Source: Muribaculaceae bacterium (GTDB lineage Bacteria > Bacteroidota > Bacteroidia > Bacteroidales > Muribaculaceae). From it: 64,000 nt of DNA. The position numbers and the translations under genes are program-made. The stretch lies in the NCBI GenBank assembly GCA_017621055.1, contig JAGATX010000028.1, forward strand, positions 44,410 through 108,409. The letters are read 5' to 3'. The notes under the pieces are model-generated. The model was not told where the DNA came from. It made no database searches and was given only the letters and a program-made list of their open reading frames with translations. Positions within the stretch are counted from its first letter, which is position 1; the number at the start of each line of letters is the position of its first letter. Positions 9,495 through 17,447 of this stretch are shown in pieces.

Positions 9495-10306
9495 TTGATT
9501 TCGACAAACTCCTTCAGGGAGAACGACGATACACCTTTCACAGCCACACCCAGTTCTGCGACGGCCACACCACCATGGAAGAAATGGCCGCCGCGGCCGT
9601 CGCCGCCGACTTCCGGCATTACGGCTTCAGCCCCCATAGCCCCATACCCTTCGTCAGCCCCTGCAACATGAGGGCGGCGGATACCGCCGAGTATATAGAG
9701 CGGGCGGGAGAAATACGGCGCCGGTATGCCGGCCGCTGCAACTTCCTCACCGGCATGGAAGTGGACTATATCGACGCCGACTGGGGCCCCTCGTCGGCTT
9801 ATTTCAGGAACCTCGCGCTGGACTTCACCATAGGTTCGGTGCATTTCATTACCGATTTCGAGGGCGAGCCGGTGGATATCGACGGCAAGTTCGAGAATTT
9901 CCGCCGCAAGATGACCGACCGTTTCCGCAGCGACATCGATTATGTTGTGGATACGTTCTATCGGCAGTCGCAGGCCATGCTCGCCGCCGGCGGTTTCGAC
10001 ATCATGGGTCATTTCGACAAGGTAGGACAGAATGCCGCCTATTATGCCCCCGGTATCGAGGACGGCAGCCACTACCGCGCCTGTGTCGACGCCCTCATTG
10101 ATTCAATCATCTCTTCGGGAGTAACTGTCGAACTCAACACCAAGGCTTATGTGGCCCATGGCCGCATGTTCCCCGGCGAGCGCTACCTGCCGCGTCTGGT
10201 AGCCGCCGGCGTGCCTTTTGTTGTGAACTCCGACGCTCACGAGCCTGCCAGAATCGACGCCTCGCGCGCCGAGGGCTTTGCCATGCTCGACCGTCTGCGC
10301 CGATGA
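9491..10306 (+). CDS. PHP-domain phosphoesterase (histidinol-phosphatase-like)
   Basis: A 271-residue PHP-superfamily metal-dependent phosphoesterase. Metal ligands are spread as expected: HSHTQFCDGH near the N-terminus, SPHSP, GMEVDYID, GSVHFI, DIMGHFDKVG and VVNSDAHEP near the C-terminus. This arrangement resembles the HisK-type histidinol-phosphate phosphatase. No other histidine biosynthesis gene is nearby, so another phosphoester substrate is possible. ATGA overlaps join it to cstA upstream and the U32 gene downstream. Confidence 0.85.
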   Translation: MIDFDKLLQGERRYTFHSHTQFCDGHTTMEEMAAAAVAADFRHYGFSPHSPIPFVSPCNMRAADTAEYIERAGEIRRRYAGRCNFLTGMEVDYIDADWGPSSAYFRNLALDFTIGSVHFITDFEGEPVDIDGKFENFRRKMTDRFRSDIDYVVDTFYRQSQAMLAAGGFDIMGHFDKVGQNAAYYAPGIEDGSHYRACVDALIDSIISSGVTVELNTKAYVAHGRMFPGERYLPRLVAAGVPFVVNSDAHEPARIDASRAEGFAMLDRLRR

Positions 10307-12114
10307 CACCGCTCGAACTGCTCGCACCGGCGCGCGACGCCGCAATAGGCCGCACCGCCATAGACTGCGGAGCCGACGCCGTATATATCGGCGCACCGGC
10401 ATTCGGCGCCCGTGCCGCCGCTACCAATTCCATTTCCGACATCGCTTCTCTGGCAGGATATGCCCACCGCTATGGCGCCCGCATATATGTGACGATGAAC
10501 ACCCTGCTGCTCGACAACGAGCTGGAGGACGCGCGCCGGACGGTGTGGGAACTCTACGATGCCGGTGCCGATGCACTGATAGTGCAGGACATGGCCTACC
10601 TGATGATGGATCTTCCGCCGATAGCCCTTCACGCCTCCACACAGTGCGATATCCGCACACCGCAGAAGGCGGCGGCTCTCGCCACCGCCGGTATGGGACG
10701 CGTGGTGCTCGCCCGCGAGCTCACACCCGCGCAGATCGCCGAAGTCGCCGCCACGGGTGTGCCCGTCGAGGTGTTCATTCACGGAGCCCGCTGCGTGAGC
10801 TACAGCGGCGACTGCCAGATGGGATATGTCGCCACGGGCCGCTCGGCAAATCGCGGGGAGTGCCCGCAGATGTGCCGTCTGCCCTTCGAACTTGTCGACG
10901 CACGCGGCCGCACGCTGGCGCCGCGGCGCCATTACTTGTCGCTGAGCGACATGTCCACGCCGGATATCGCCGCTTTGGCGCATGCCGGCGCAACATCGTT
11001 CAAAATTGAGGGCCGGCTCAAGGATGCCAGATATGTTGCCAACGCCGTGGCGTGGTATTCCGCACGCCTCGACGCCCTTGTCGCGTCCGAGCCCTCGCGC
11101 TGGTGCCGCGCCTCATATGGCCGTGCTGTCCCCGGTTTTGTCCCTGACATCGACAAGGCCTTTTTCCGTCGGCCCAACGGCGGCGGACGTGAGGCCACGC
11201 TCGGTTCGCCAAAGGACATCGGCCGCCCGATTGGTAAAGTCACGGCGCCCTTCAACGCACGGCGCCGCTCGTTCCGCTATGCCGGCGAGGCGCTCGCCAA
11301 CGGCGACGGTCTTGGCTTTTTCGCTGCCGACGGTACTTTTACAGGCTTTCGCCTCAACAGGGCAGCAGCCGGCGAGGCATTCCCGGCCGGTGCCGTGGAA
11401 GGTCTCGCACCCGGCATGGAAATTTACCGTAATTCCGACAAGGAGTTCGCCGACACCCTCGCCAAAGCCGTGCCGGAGCGCTTTCTCCGTGTGGATTTCA
11501 TATTGGAGAGGGCAGGGGAGGGCACTGTGCGGCTTGCGGCACGCTGCTGCTGCGCTGAATATTCCGAAACGGTGGTGATGACCACCGATACGGCGCGCAC
11601 ACCACAGAAGGAAGGCCGCCGCCGCCTGCTCGGGCGCCTCGGTGGTTCCGGTTACGAGCTCGGGATGGTCGACGATAAGCTCGATGACAGCGCTTTTGTG
11701 CCGGCGTCGGCTCTCGCCGACCTTCGACGGCGTGTGCTTGCCGGTCTTGACGATGCGCTCATTGCCGCTCACCGCCGTGAGGTTCCGGCGCCGCGCCGCC
11801 TTGCAGCCGATGCGTTTTCGGGCATAGAGCTGACCTATCACGACAATGTGGCCAACGCTCTTGCCGCAGAATTTTATACTGCGCACGGCGCTGACGTGAG
11901 GGAACGCGCCCTCGAGGCCGGCGCAAGACCTGATGGCGAGAAGCGCGTGATGCAGACCCGATACTGTATACGGCGCGAGCTGGGCGCTTGTCTTAAAACG
12001 CCGCAAGGCGCGGCATTACCGCCCGAGCTGTTTCTTCGCGACGATGCCGGGCGTCGCTACCGCCTGGCCTTCGACTGCCGACGATGCGGTATGGACATAT
12101 TCTCAAGTTTATAA
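10303..12114 (+). CDS. U32-family protein, RlhA-like
   Basis: A 603-residue member of the former peptidase U32 family. The N-terminal TIM-barrel-like domain starts LLAPARDAAIGRTAIDCGAD and includes YVTMNTLL. The cysteine cluster GARCVSYSGDCQMG...GECPQMCR (residues about 165-195) matches the Fe-S ligands of RlhA and related tRNA/rRNA hydroxylation factors. FKIEGRLKDARYVA is a family signature. The C-terminal extension (residues about 300-603) with late Cys residues is the U32-associated C-terminal domain. RlhA hydroxylates C2501 of 23S rRNA in E. coli; the target here is inferred only. It overlaps the PHP gene by 4 bp. Confidence 0.87.
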   Translation: MTPLELLAPARDAAIGRTAIDCGADAVYIGAPAFGARAAATNSISDIASLAGYAHRYGARIYVTMNTLLLDNELEDARRTVWELYDAGADALIVQDMAYLMMDLPPIALHASTQCDIRTPQKAAALATAGMGRVVLARELTPAQIAEVAATGVPVEVFIHGARCVSYSGDCQMGYVATGRSANRGECPQMCRLPFELVDARGRTLAPRRHYLSLSDMSTPDIAALAHAGATSFKIEGRLKDARYVANAVAWYSARLDALVASEPSRWCRASYGRAVPGFVPDIDKAFFRRPNGGGREATLGSPKDIGRPIGKVTAPFNARRRSFRYAGEALANGDGLGFFAADGTFTGFRLNRAAAGEAFPAGAVEGLAPGMEIYRNSDKEFADTLAKAVPERFLRVDFILERAGEGTVRLAARCCCAEYSETVVMTTDTARTPQKEGRRRLLGRLGGSGYELGMVDDKLDDSAFVPASALADLRRRVLAGLDDALIAAHRREVPAPRRLAADAFSGIELTYHDNVANALAAEFYTAHGADVRERALEAGARPDGEKRVMQTRYCIRRELGACLKTPQGAALPPELFLRDDAGRRYRLAFDCRRCGMDIFSSL

Positions 12115-12119
12115 ACTTG

Positions 12120-12147
12120 AAGTCAGAAGTCAGAAATCAGAGGTCAG
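12120..12147. repeat. Four tandem heptamers, AAGTCAG-type
   Basis: Four 7-bp units read AAGTCAG, AAGTCAG, AAATCAG and AGGTCAG, placed between the U32 gene stop and the terminator at 12152-12185. Confidence 0.85.
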
Positions 12148-12151
12148 AAAA

Positions 12152-12185
12152 TAAAGAGAGGCTGCACCCGCCGGTGCAGCCTCTC
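12152..12185 (-). terminator. Intrinsic terminator of the predicted T9SS-tail protein gene
   Basis: A 13-bp perfect stem (GAGAGGCTGCACC at 12156-12168 pairing with 12173-12185) has a 4-nt loop. On the minus strand it is followed by a T-rich tract (TTTATTTTC). The stem is symmetric, so it may also stop transcription from the U32 gene on the plus strand. Confidence 0.85.
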
Positions 12186-12223
12186 GAACTTAATGTGTGT
12201 TTATGAAAGGAGGAGAAAAATCC

Positions 12224-13093
12224 TTATTTCACAAGAACTTTGCTGACTTTGTCGCCCTGACGAACGATGTAGAGACCGCTGGTGGGGTTGGCAACTTCCA
12301 CGCCCTGGAGGTTGTAGTAAACCTTGGGAGCGTTGGCGTCGACAACAACGTCTTTGACGCCGGCGTTGTGCTCAACGAGAGTCTCGTGAATGGTAACGGT
12401 GAGGACACTGCCCTCGCCGACAACGCTGGGCAAAACAGCTTCGATGGTGCCCTCATAGTCCTCACTCATTGTGCCGTCGTTGGCGTTGTAGAGCCATTCA
12501 GCCGGGGAGAAGTCATCGGGGATAATCACGCCTGCAGCGCCATAGTTGATGGCAGCCCATCCTGCATCGGCAATCTTGAAGTTTGCGCCGGTGGGTATTA
12601 TGGTGGCGCCGGTGCAGTCGAACCAGTAAGTCACGCCGTCGCTGGTCTCCATCTGCCATTCTGCGGGAGAACCCCATTCGTTGATGGTGCCGCGAATATA
12701 TATAGCGGTGAAGCCGATGGGTTTGGGGGTGTCGGTGGTGAGGGTTATGGTGCTGAGGTCACCGGCGATAACTACCTTGTAGTCGCCGATCCAGGGGCAC
12801 ATGATGTTGTTCTGGAAGGGAACGAGGGCCACGGGTTTGCCCAGGTCGGCCTCGGTGAAGTTGCAACCGATGGCTGCGGCGTTGAAGGTGTCCCAGTCGC
12901 CGAAAGCGGTGGATACTTTGAACTGTGCGAGGTTGGTGATCTCGAAGGTGTAGCTGCCGTTGGTGGGGTTTACTTCATAGGGAGCTTCGGGAGTCCAGGC
13001 GAGGCCGTCGCCCTGGCCGCACACGTAGAGTGTCTGGGCGCTCATGCCCATGCACATCATTGCTGCTGCTGCAAGTGTGTAAAACTTTTTCAT
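12224..13093 (-). CDS. Secreted SusE/F-like protein with predicted type IX sorting tail
   Basis: A 289-residue exported protein with a signal peptide (MKKFYTLAAAAMMCMGMSAQ). The body is beta-rich, with repeated short segments such as LYVCGQGDGLAW and IYIRGTINEWGS. The GTINEW/NFKIAD pattern is that of the starch-binding modules of SusE/SusF-like proteins. The last 70 or so residues (PKVYYNLQGVEVANPTSGLY, ending VRQGDKVSKVLVK) have the shape of a type A T9SS C-terminal sorting domain. It has no lipobox, so it is probably exported through SprA, not lipidated by the Sec route. It has its own promoter at 13157-13188 and terminator at 12152-12185, separate from the SusCD operon upstream. Confidence 0.75.
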   Translation of the reverse strand: MKKFYTLAAAAMMCMGMSAQTLYVCGQGDGLAWTPEAPYEVNPTNGSYTFEITNLAQFKVSTAFGDWDTFNAAAIGCNFTEADLGKPVALVPFQNNIMCPWIGDYKVVIAGDLSTITLTTDTPKPIGFTAIYIRGTINEWGSPAEWQMETSDGVTYWFDCTGATIIPTGANFKIADAGWAAINYGAAGVIIPDDFSPAEWLYNANDGTMSEDYEGTIEAVLPSVVGEGSVLTVTIHETLVEHNAGVKDVVVDANAPKVYYNLQGVEVANPTSGLYIVRQGDKVSKVLVK

Positions 13094-13156
13094 GCAATAA
13101 AATGAATTAGTGGATAAAAATGTAAGTTGATATAACCTTGATTGGGGTTAACGGGG

Positions 13157-13188
13157 CAAAGTTACTCAAAAAATCTGTGGACAACAAA
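13157..13188 (-). promoter_or_regulatory. Promoter of the predicted T9SS-tail protein gene
   Basis: On the minus strand TTTG (13188-13185) and a perfect TAACTTTG (13164-13157) are 20 bp apart. Transcription would start near 13153, leaving a leader of about 60 nt before the ATG at 13093. Confidence 0.85.
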
Positions 13189-13269
13189 CTTTTACGCTCC
13201 TAATTTTAGGCAAAATTCAAAAAAATTCATTCACGGGCCGCAAAGGCTGCGATTACCCGGAGAAAGGAC

Positions 13270-13310
13270 AAAAAAAAGTCTCCCGGCGCCGTGGCGTGCG
13301 TCGGGAGACT
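13270..13310 (-). terminator. Terminator of the SusC-D-E/F operon
   Basis: AGTCTCCCG (13277-13285) pairs with CGGGAGACT (13302-13310) around a G+C-rich inner segment that can extend the stem. On the minus strand a run of eight T follows. It lies 45 bp past the stop of the last SusE/F-like gene. Confidence 0.88.
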
Positions 13311-13354
13311 GGAGGGAACGGTGCCGGGACACCGCGGTTAACCTTGCGTGAAGA

Positions 13355-14848
13355 TTAATGCTTTACTGCCTTTGCAGTGTAGGGACGTGTGGTGAAGTCG
13401 AGGGTAATGTCGTAGGTACCGGCTTCGGCAAGGTTGAGATTGCCGCCGTTCTCCACGATATTATCCATAGCACCGCCGAAGCTGATGTCCCATGCATGGT
13501 TGACACAGAACTTGAATTCGCCGGCGGGCATCTCGACGTTGCTGATGGTCCAGATGGTGTTGCGCATGCGGGCATCGGGGGTCATCGCGGCGTTGGCGTC
13601 CTCGACGTTCCATTCATTGAATGCGCCGACAATGCTGATGACGTTGATGGGAGCTGCCGACCAGGTGAGGTCGACAATGTTGGCCTTCATCCAGTAGAGG
13701 CCGTTGCCACCGATGTCGAAACGTGCCACCTTGGTGAGGTCTGTGAAGAGCTGCATCTGGCCGGAAGCATTGCCCTCGGGACCGACTTCCACGGTGGTGC
13801 CTTCGGCAAGGCCGTAGCCGAGACCCTTGCTGATGCTGGGCTGGCAGAAGATGGCGAAGGAGTGGTTCACACGTGCCACACCGCTATAGTTGATGTAGTC
13901 CTTGGTGGTGAGCAGAAGCATGCGGGCAGCGTCGGTGTACCAGCCGGTGGCGTTGATGTAGAGCTGATCGTAAGCATAGCCGGTAGTATAGGTGAGGGCG
14001 TACATGTTCACGTTGATCAGGTACGAACCGGGAGCATTGATGGCACCGGCACCGTCAGCGCCCTCAGCAGTGGCTGTGAGAGTGCCGTTTGTAGCACCGT
14101 CGGTGGCGGGAGTGGCGCCGTAAGCACCTTCCCAGCTGCCGGTTGTGGCGGCGGTGGCGGGAACAATTTTCCAGAGGAAACCGTCGGCGGCCTGTTCGGC
14201 GCTGACTTCCACCTTGACCATGAATTCGGGTTCGTCGTACTGGTTGCCTTCCTTAACTTTGGTGAAAGTAATGCCCTTGGTGAGATCCCAGTCGCAGAAG
14301 TTGCCGACGAGAATGTAGCTCTCGGCAATTTCATGACCGATGAGTACGGGCACGACGTCCATAGTGCCGGGGGCATAGTAGACGTCGGGACCGCCGATGC
14401 GAACGTTCTCCTGCTCGTTGACGGCATATGCTGCGTAACGGGTATGGATGGTGATCGGCTCGAGGTTGCGGGTGATGGCGGTGTTTATGGCTGCCTGGAA
14501 GTCATATACACTGGCACGGACAATACCGTCGGTGTCGATATTGGTATTTACTGTGGCCAGTTTCTCGAAAGTTTCGTCGGCGCTGATCTCGAGAACGAGC
14601 TTGAGGGTGCTGTTGCTGGGGAAATCGACGGTCTCGGCCGTGGCGAGCACGGGCTGCTCGCTGGCGGCCAGAAGGTCGGCGAGGTTTACAGCCGATGTAG
14701 CCATGTTAGTCACCGTCAGCCCTTCGGCCTTGAAGACGGGCTCGGCGGGGTTGCTCTGTGCCGGCGGGTTGGGCAGAGTGTACTCGTCGCAGGCGCTCAG
14801 ACCCAGCATTGCCGCTGCCGCAAAGGCTATGATAGATATTTTGTTCAT
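13355..14848 (-). CDS. SusE/SusF-like starch-binding outer-membrane lipoprotein
   Basis: A 497-residue surface lipoprotein with a lipoprotein signal peptide (AAAAMLGLSACDEY; lipid-anchored Cys20). The N-terminal third looks like the Ig-like domain of SusE-type proteins. The middle (YILVGNFCDWDLTKG) and C-terminus (ISIVGAFNEWNVEDA, then GEFKFCVNHAWDISFGG) each carry a starch-binding-type module. The closing TYDITLDFTTRPYTAKAV strand is typical of SusE/F C-termini. It is the last gene of the SusC-led operon, 52 bp after the preceding one. Binding of alpha-glucan is inferred from the family. Confidence 0.82.
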   Translation of the reverse strand: MNKISIIAFAAAAMLGLSACDEYTLPNPPAQSNPAEPVFKAEGLTVTNMATSAVNLADLLAASEQPVLATAETVDFPSNSTLKLVLEISADETFEKLATVNTNIDTDGIVRASVYDFQAAINTAITRNLEPITIHTRYAAYAVNEQENVRIGGPDVYYAPGTMDVVPVLIGHEIAESYILVGNFCDWDLTKGITFTKVKEGNQYDEPEFMVKVEVSAEQAADGFLWKIVPATAATTGSWEGAYGATPATDGATNGTLTATAEGADGAGAINAPGSYLINVNMYALTYTTGYAYDQLYINATGWYTDAARMLLLTTKDYINYSGVARVNHSFAIFCQPSISKGLGYGLAEGTTVEVGPEGNASGQMQLFTDLTKVARFDIGGNGLYWMKANIVDLTWSAAPINVISIVGAFNEWNVEDANAAMTPDARMRNTIWTISNVEMPAGEFKFCVNHAWDISFGGAMDNIVENGGNLNLAEAGTYDITLDFTTRPYTAKAVKH

Positions 14849-14900
14849 ATCTGCTGTTTGATTCTTTGCTTGTTAATGAATGGGTTTGTAACGGGGAGTA

Positions 14901-15833
14901 TCACTCGCCGGTGGTGAAGGTTACCTTGGGGTTGGAACCGCTGAAGTCCACCACCATGTTGAGCACGCCCTTGTAGTTGTTGAACTTGAAGGAGTCCTTG
15001 GTGCCTACGAGGTTGTGGGTGAGGGAGGAGCCGGCTACGAAGTCGGGGAATTCCACGGGAGTGTCGGAGTCGGTGCCACCGGCGGGGCCGTACGATACGG
15101 TTTTGTCGGCGGTGTTGTCCCAGCCCGAGAGCTCGGTGTAGAAGCGGAATATGCAGCCGTTGTCATCGACATCGGTGCTGTTGAAGTCAATGGTGGCATA
15201 GTAAACCTTCGAACCGATTTCGTCGGCTTTCTCGGTCACGCGGTAGGGACGGAGAGCCTCGGCGTTGCCGGCTTCCGGGCCGATCCAGCTGCCGGCGTAG
15301 TTACCGATGCAGAAGATATAGCCGGGCACGGGCAGTGCGAAGTAGCCCTGAACCTTGTTGAGGCTGACAACGTTGGAGGTGGTCACATAGCTGCTCTCGA
15401 TACCGTTGATGAAAGCCACGCCGCGGAAGTATACGGGCTCGATGCCATGGTCCACGTAGTCCTCGTCGGAGGTGGTGCCGTGGAGCTGGCACATGGCGAT
15501 GGCGAGGTCCGAGCATTTGAGGGTCATGCGCGAGAGTGTGCCGGTGCCGGTGGGTGTCAGGGTCTTGTACTCGGCGAAGTCAGACGTGAGCGATACTTCG
15601 ACCTGATAGTTTGTGATGGCGGAGAAGCCGTAGTCGGGCTGACCGTTGCACACTATCTCGAAGGTGCCGTTGGGCGTAAGCTCGAAGTACTGGTCCTGCA
15701 GCGGCGGGGTGTTGAGGGTGAAATTGGCCGCGTCGGGCTCGTGATATACGGGATCGGTCACATCGGAGCAGGCGGTGGCGCCGGCCAGAAGTGCCGCAAC
15801 GGCAATCATCGGAAATATTTTTGCGATTTTCAT
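14901..15833 (-). CDS. SusE-like outer-membrane lipoprotein
   Basis: A 310-residue lipoprotein whose signal ends in LLAGATACSDV (Cys22). The N-terminal half has the SusE-type pattern with FTLNTPPLQDQYFELTPNGT and NYQVEVSLTSDFAEY. The C-terminal half (VPGYIFCIGNYAGSWIGPE and the final strands) resembles a carbohydrate-binding domain. It sits between susD and the longer SusE/F-like gene with short gaps (33 and 52 bp). Its own ligand is unknown; its position argues that it serves the same glycan as the SusCD pair. Confidence 0.78.
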   Translation of the reverse strand: MKIAKIFPMIAVAALLAGATACSDVTDPVYHEPDAANFTLNTPPLQDQYFELTPNGTFEIVCNGQPDYGFSAITNYQVEVSLTSDFAEYKTLTPTGTGTLSRMTLKCSDLAIAMCQLHGTTSDEDYVDHGIEPVYFRGVAFINGIESSYVTTSNVVSLNKVQGYFALPVPGYIFCIGNYAGSWIGPEAGNAEALRPYRVTEKADEIGSKVYYATIDFNSTDVDDNGCIFRFYTELSGWDNTADKTVSYGPAGGTDSDTPVEFPDFVAGSSLTHNLVGTKDSFKFNNYKGVLNMVVDFSGSNPKVTFTTGE

Positions 15834-15866
15834 ATCGTTTGTGAGTCGAATGATTAAGTTGGACGA

Positions 15867-17411
15867 TTAATAGCCGGGGTTCTGGCCCACTGTGCCCACG
15901 TACTGGTAGGGTATGGGGAAGAGAGCGCGGAATTCGGGGATGGAGGCGCCTTCATACACGCCGTTTTTCCAGCTCCATACGTAGGTGTTGCCGGTGTAGC
16001 GGCCGAAGCGGATGAGGTCGGAGCGACGGTGGCCTTCGAGGTAGAGCTCGCACTGGCGTTCGTGTAGTACGTTGGTTGCGGTGAGGGCTGCCAGGGGTTC
16101 GAGGCCTACGCGCTCGCGCACTTTATTGAGGTAGGAGAGGCCGTCGCACTCAACGCCGTTGAGCTGGCATTCGGCGAGCATCAGGTAAACGTCGGCGAGG
16201 CGGAACAGCGGATAGTCGGTGTTGGACATAGCGACGTTGTTGTTTTTGTTGCCTGCTGTGTTGAGGTAGTCGGTCTCGGGGGAGTTGGAGTATTTGATGA
16301 ACATGTAGCCGCAGGATTCGGGGTCGTTGCCCTGAAGGGTGGGGATAGCTTCGCTGTATGTGCCCTCGTAGATCATGCGGCGGGGGTCGCCCTGAAGAGC
16401 CTGCGACAGCTCGGGACGGCAGCGGAGGCCTTCCCAGGCGTCGCCGCTATAGTTGAGCTGGGTGAGGATTTCGGGGTTTGCAGGTTTTGCCATCCAGCAG
16501 CCGGCGGTGAGGTAGGTTGTGCCGCCCCATGTCTCCATGCGGCCCTGTTCCTGAGGAACGGCCCAGAGGATTTCGCCGTTGCCCACATATTTGTCGTTTG
16601 TGGCGCAGAAGAGGTATTTGTATTCGGGGGCGAGCTGAATGCCGGAGGCCACTACCTGACGGCAGGCGGCGGCGCACTTGTCCCACATCGCTGTGCCGGT
16701 ATATACCTCGGCGTTGAGGTAGAGTTTGGCCAGAAGGGTGTAGCCGGCTTCGCGGCTCACGCGGCCGTAGGCCTGCTGTGCGGCGGGCTTGAGGTTGGGA
16801 ACCTGAGTCTCGAGCTCGGCGACGATAGCCTCGAAGAGCTGCTTGCGGTCATATGTGGGAGGAATGGCGCCGGTGACGGAGGTCTCGTCGATCCAGGGGC
16901 CGCGGCCGAAGAGGTCGATCATCATATAGTAAGCGAGGCCGCGGAGAGCGGAAGCCTCGGCTATGCGTGCGGTAACTTCGGCTTCGTCGAAGTATGCGGA
17001 GCCATTTGCGCGCATCTGTGCCATGAATTCGGCGCCCATTTTGGCGTTGAAGAACTCACGGGCAAAGGCGGCGTAGACCCATTCGTTGTTGGAACCCCAA
17101 GTGTTCTTGTTGAGGGGCTGATAGCCGGGGTCGTTCCATACTTCGGAGATAAAGCACTCGTCGGAGGTGACTTCCTGGAGGTTGAAGTGGGCGCGGGTAA
17201 AGGTGCCGGCGCCACCGTCGGACGTCGAGATGATGTCGTCGCGGTAGAGGTTGCCGTAGAGACGGGCCAGGAAGCCGTCCCACTCAGCCTGTGAGGTGAG
17301 TTCGAGCTTGAGGTTGGGGTCGTTGGGGGTGAGGTCGAGGTCGCCGGTGCACGATGTGGTGGCGGCCATCAGCGCTACGAGCCCTGCAGCGATATATTTG
17401 TTGAATTTCAT
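15867..17411 (-). CDS. susD: SusD/RagB-family nutrient-binding lipoprotein
   Basis: A 514-residue SusD homologue, the surface lid that delivers glycan to the SusC barrel. The lipoprotein signal ends in LMAATTSCTG (Cys21). SusD landmarks follow: a helical TPR-like framework (RIAEASALRGLAYYMMIDLF, then SREAGYTLLAKLYLNAEVY), YPLFRLADVYLMLAECQLNG, and the C-terminal ERQCELYLEGHRRSDLIRFG and LFPIPYQYV blocks. The ATG at 17411 is chosen over one 33 nt upstream because it places the signal peptide at the N-terminus. It follows susC by 36 bp. Confidence 0.95.
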   Translation of the reverse strand: MKFNKYIAAGLVALMAATTSCTGDLDLTPNDPNLKLELTSQAEWDGFLARLYGNLYRDDIISTSDGGAGTFTRAHFNLQEVTSDECFISEVWNDPGYQPLNKNTWGSNNEWVYAAFAREFFNAKMGAEFMAQMRANGSAYFDEAEVTARIAEASALRGLAYYMMIDLFGRGPWIDETSVTGAIPPTYDRKQLFEAIVAELETQVPNLKPAAQQAYGRVSREAGYTLLAKLYLNAEVYTGTAMWDKCAAACRQVVASGIQLAPEYKYLFCATNDKYVGNGEILWAVPQEQGRMETWGGTTYLTAGCWMAKPANPEILTQLNYSGDAWEGLRCRPELSQALQGDPRRMIYEGTYSEAIPTLQGNDPESCGYMFIKYSNSPETDYLNTAGNKNNNVAMSNTDYPLFRLADVYLMLAECQLNGVECDGLSYLNKVRERVGLEPLAALTATNVLHERQCELYLEGHRRSDLIRFGRYTGNTYVWSWKNGVYEGASIPEFRALFPIPYQYVGTVGQNPGY

Positions 17412-17447
17412 GTTTTTAAGCTTTCTAAAAGTTGCGTTATGCATTTA

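Noticed and set aside
13142-13351. A 69-codon plus-strand frame between the SusE/F-like gene and the predicted T9SS-tail gene
   Set aside because: It crosses the minus-strand promoter at 13157-13188 and the terminator at 13270-13310, which explain this stretch. The translated sequence looks random.
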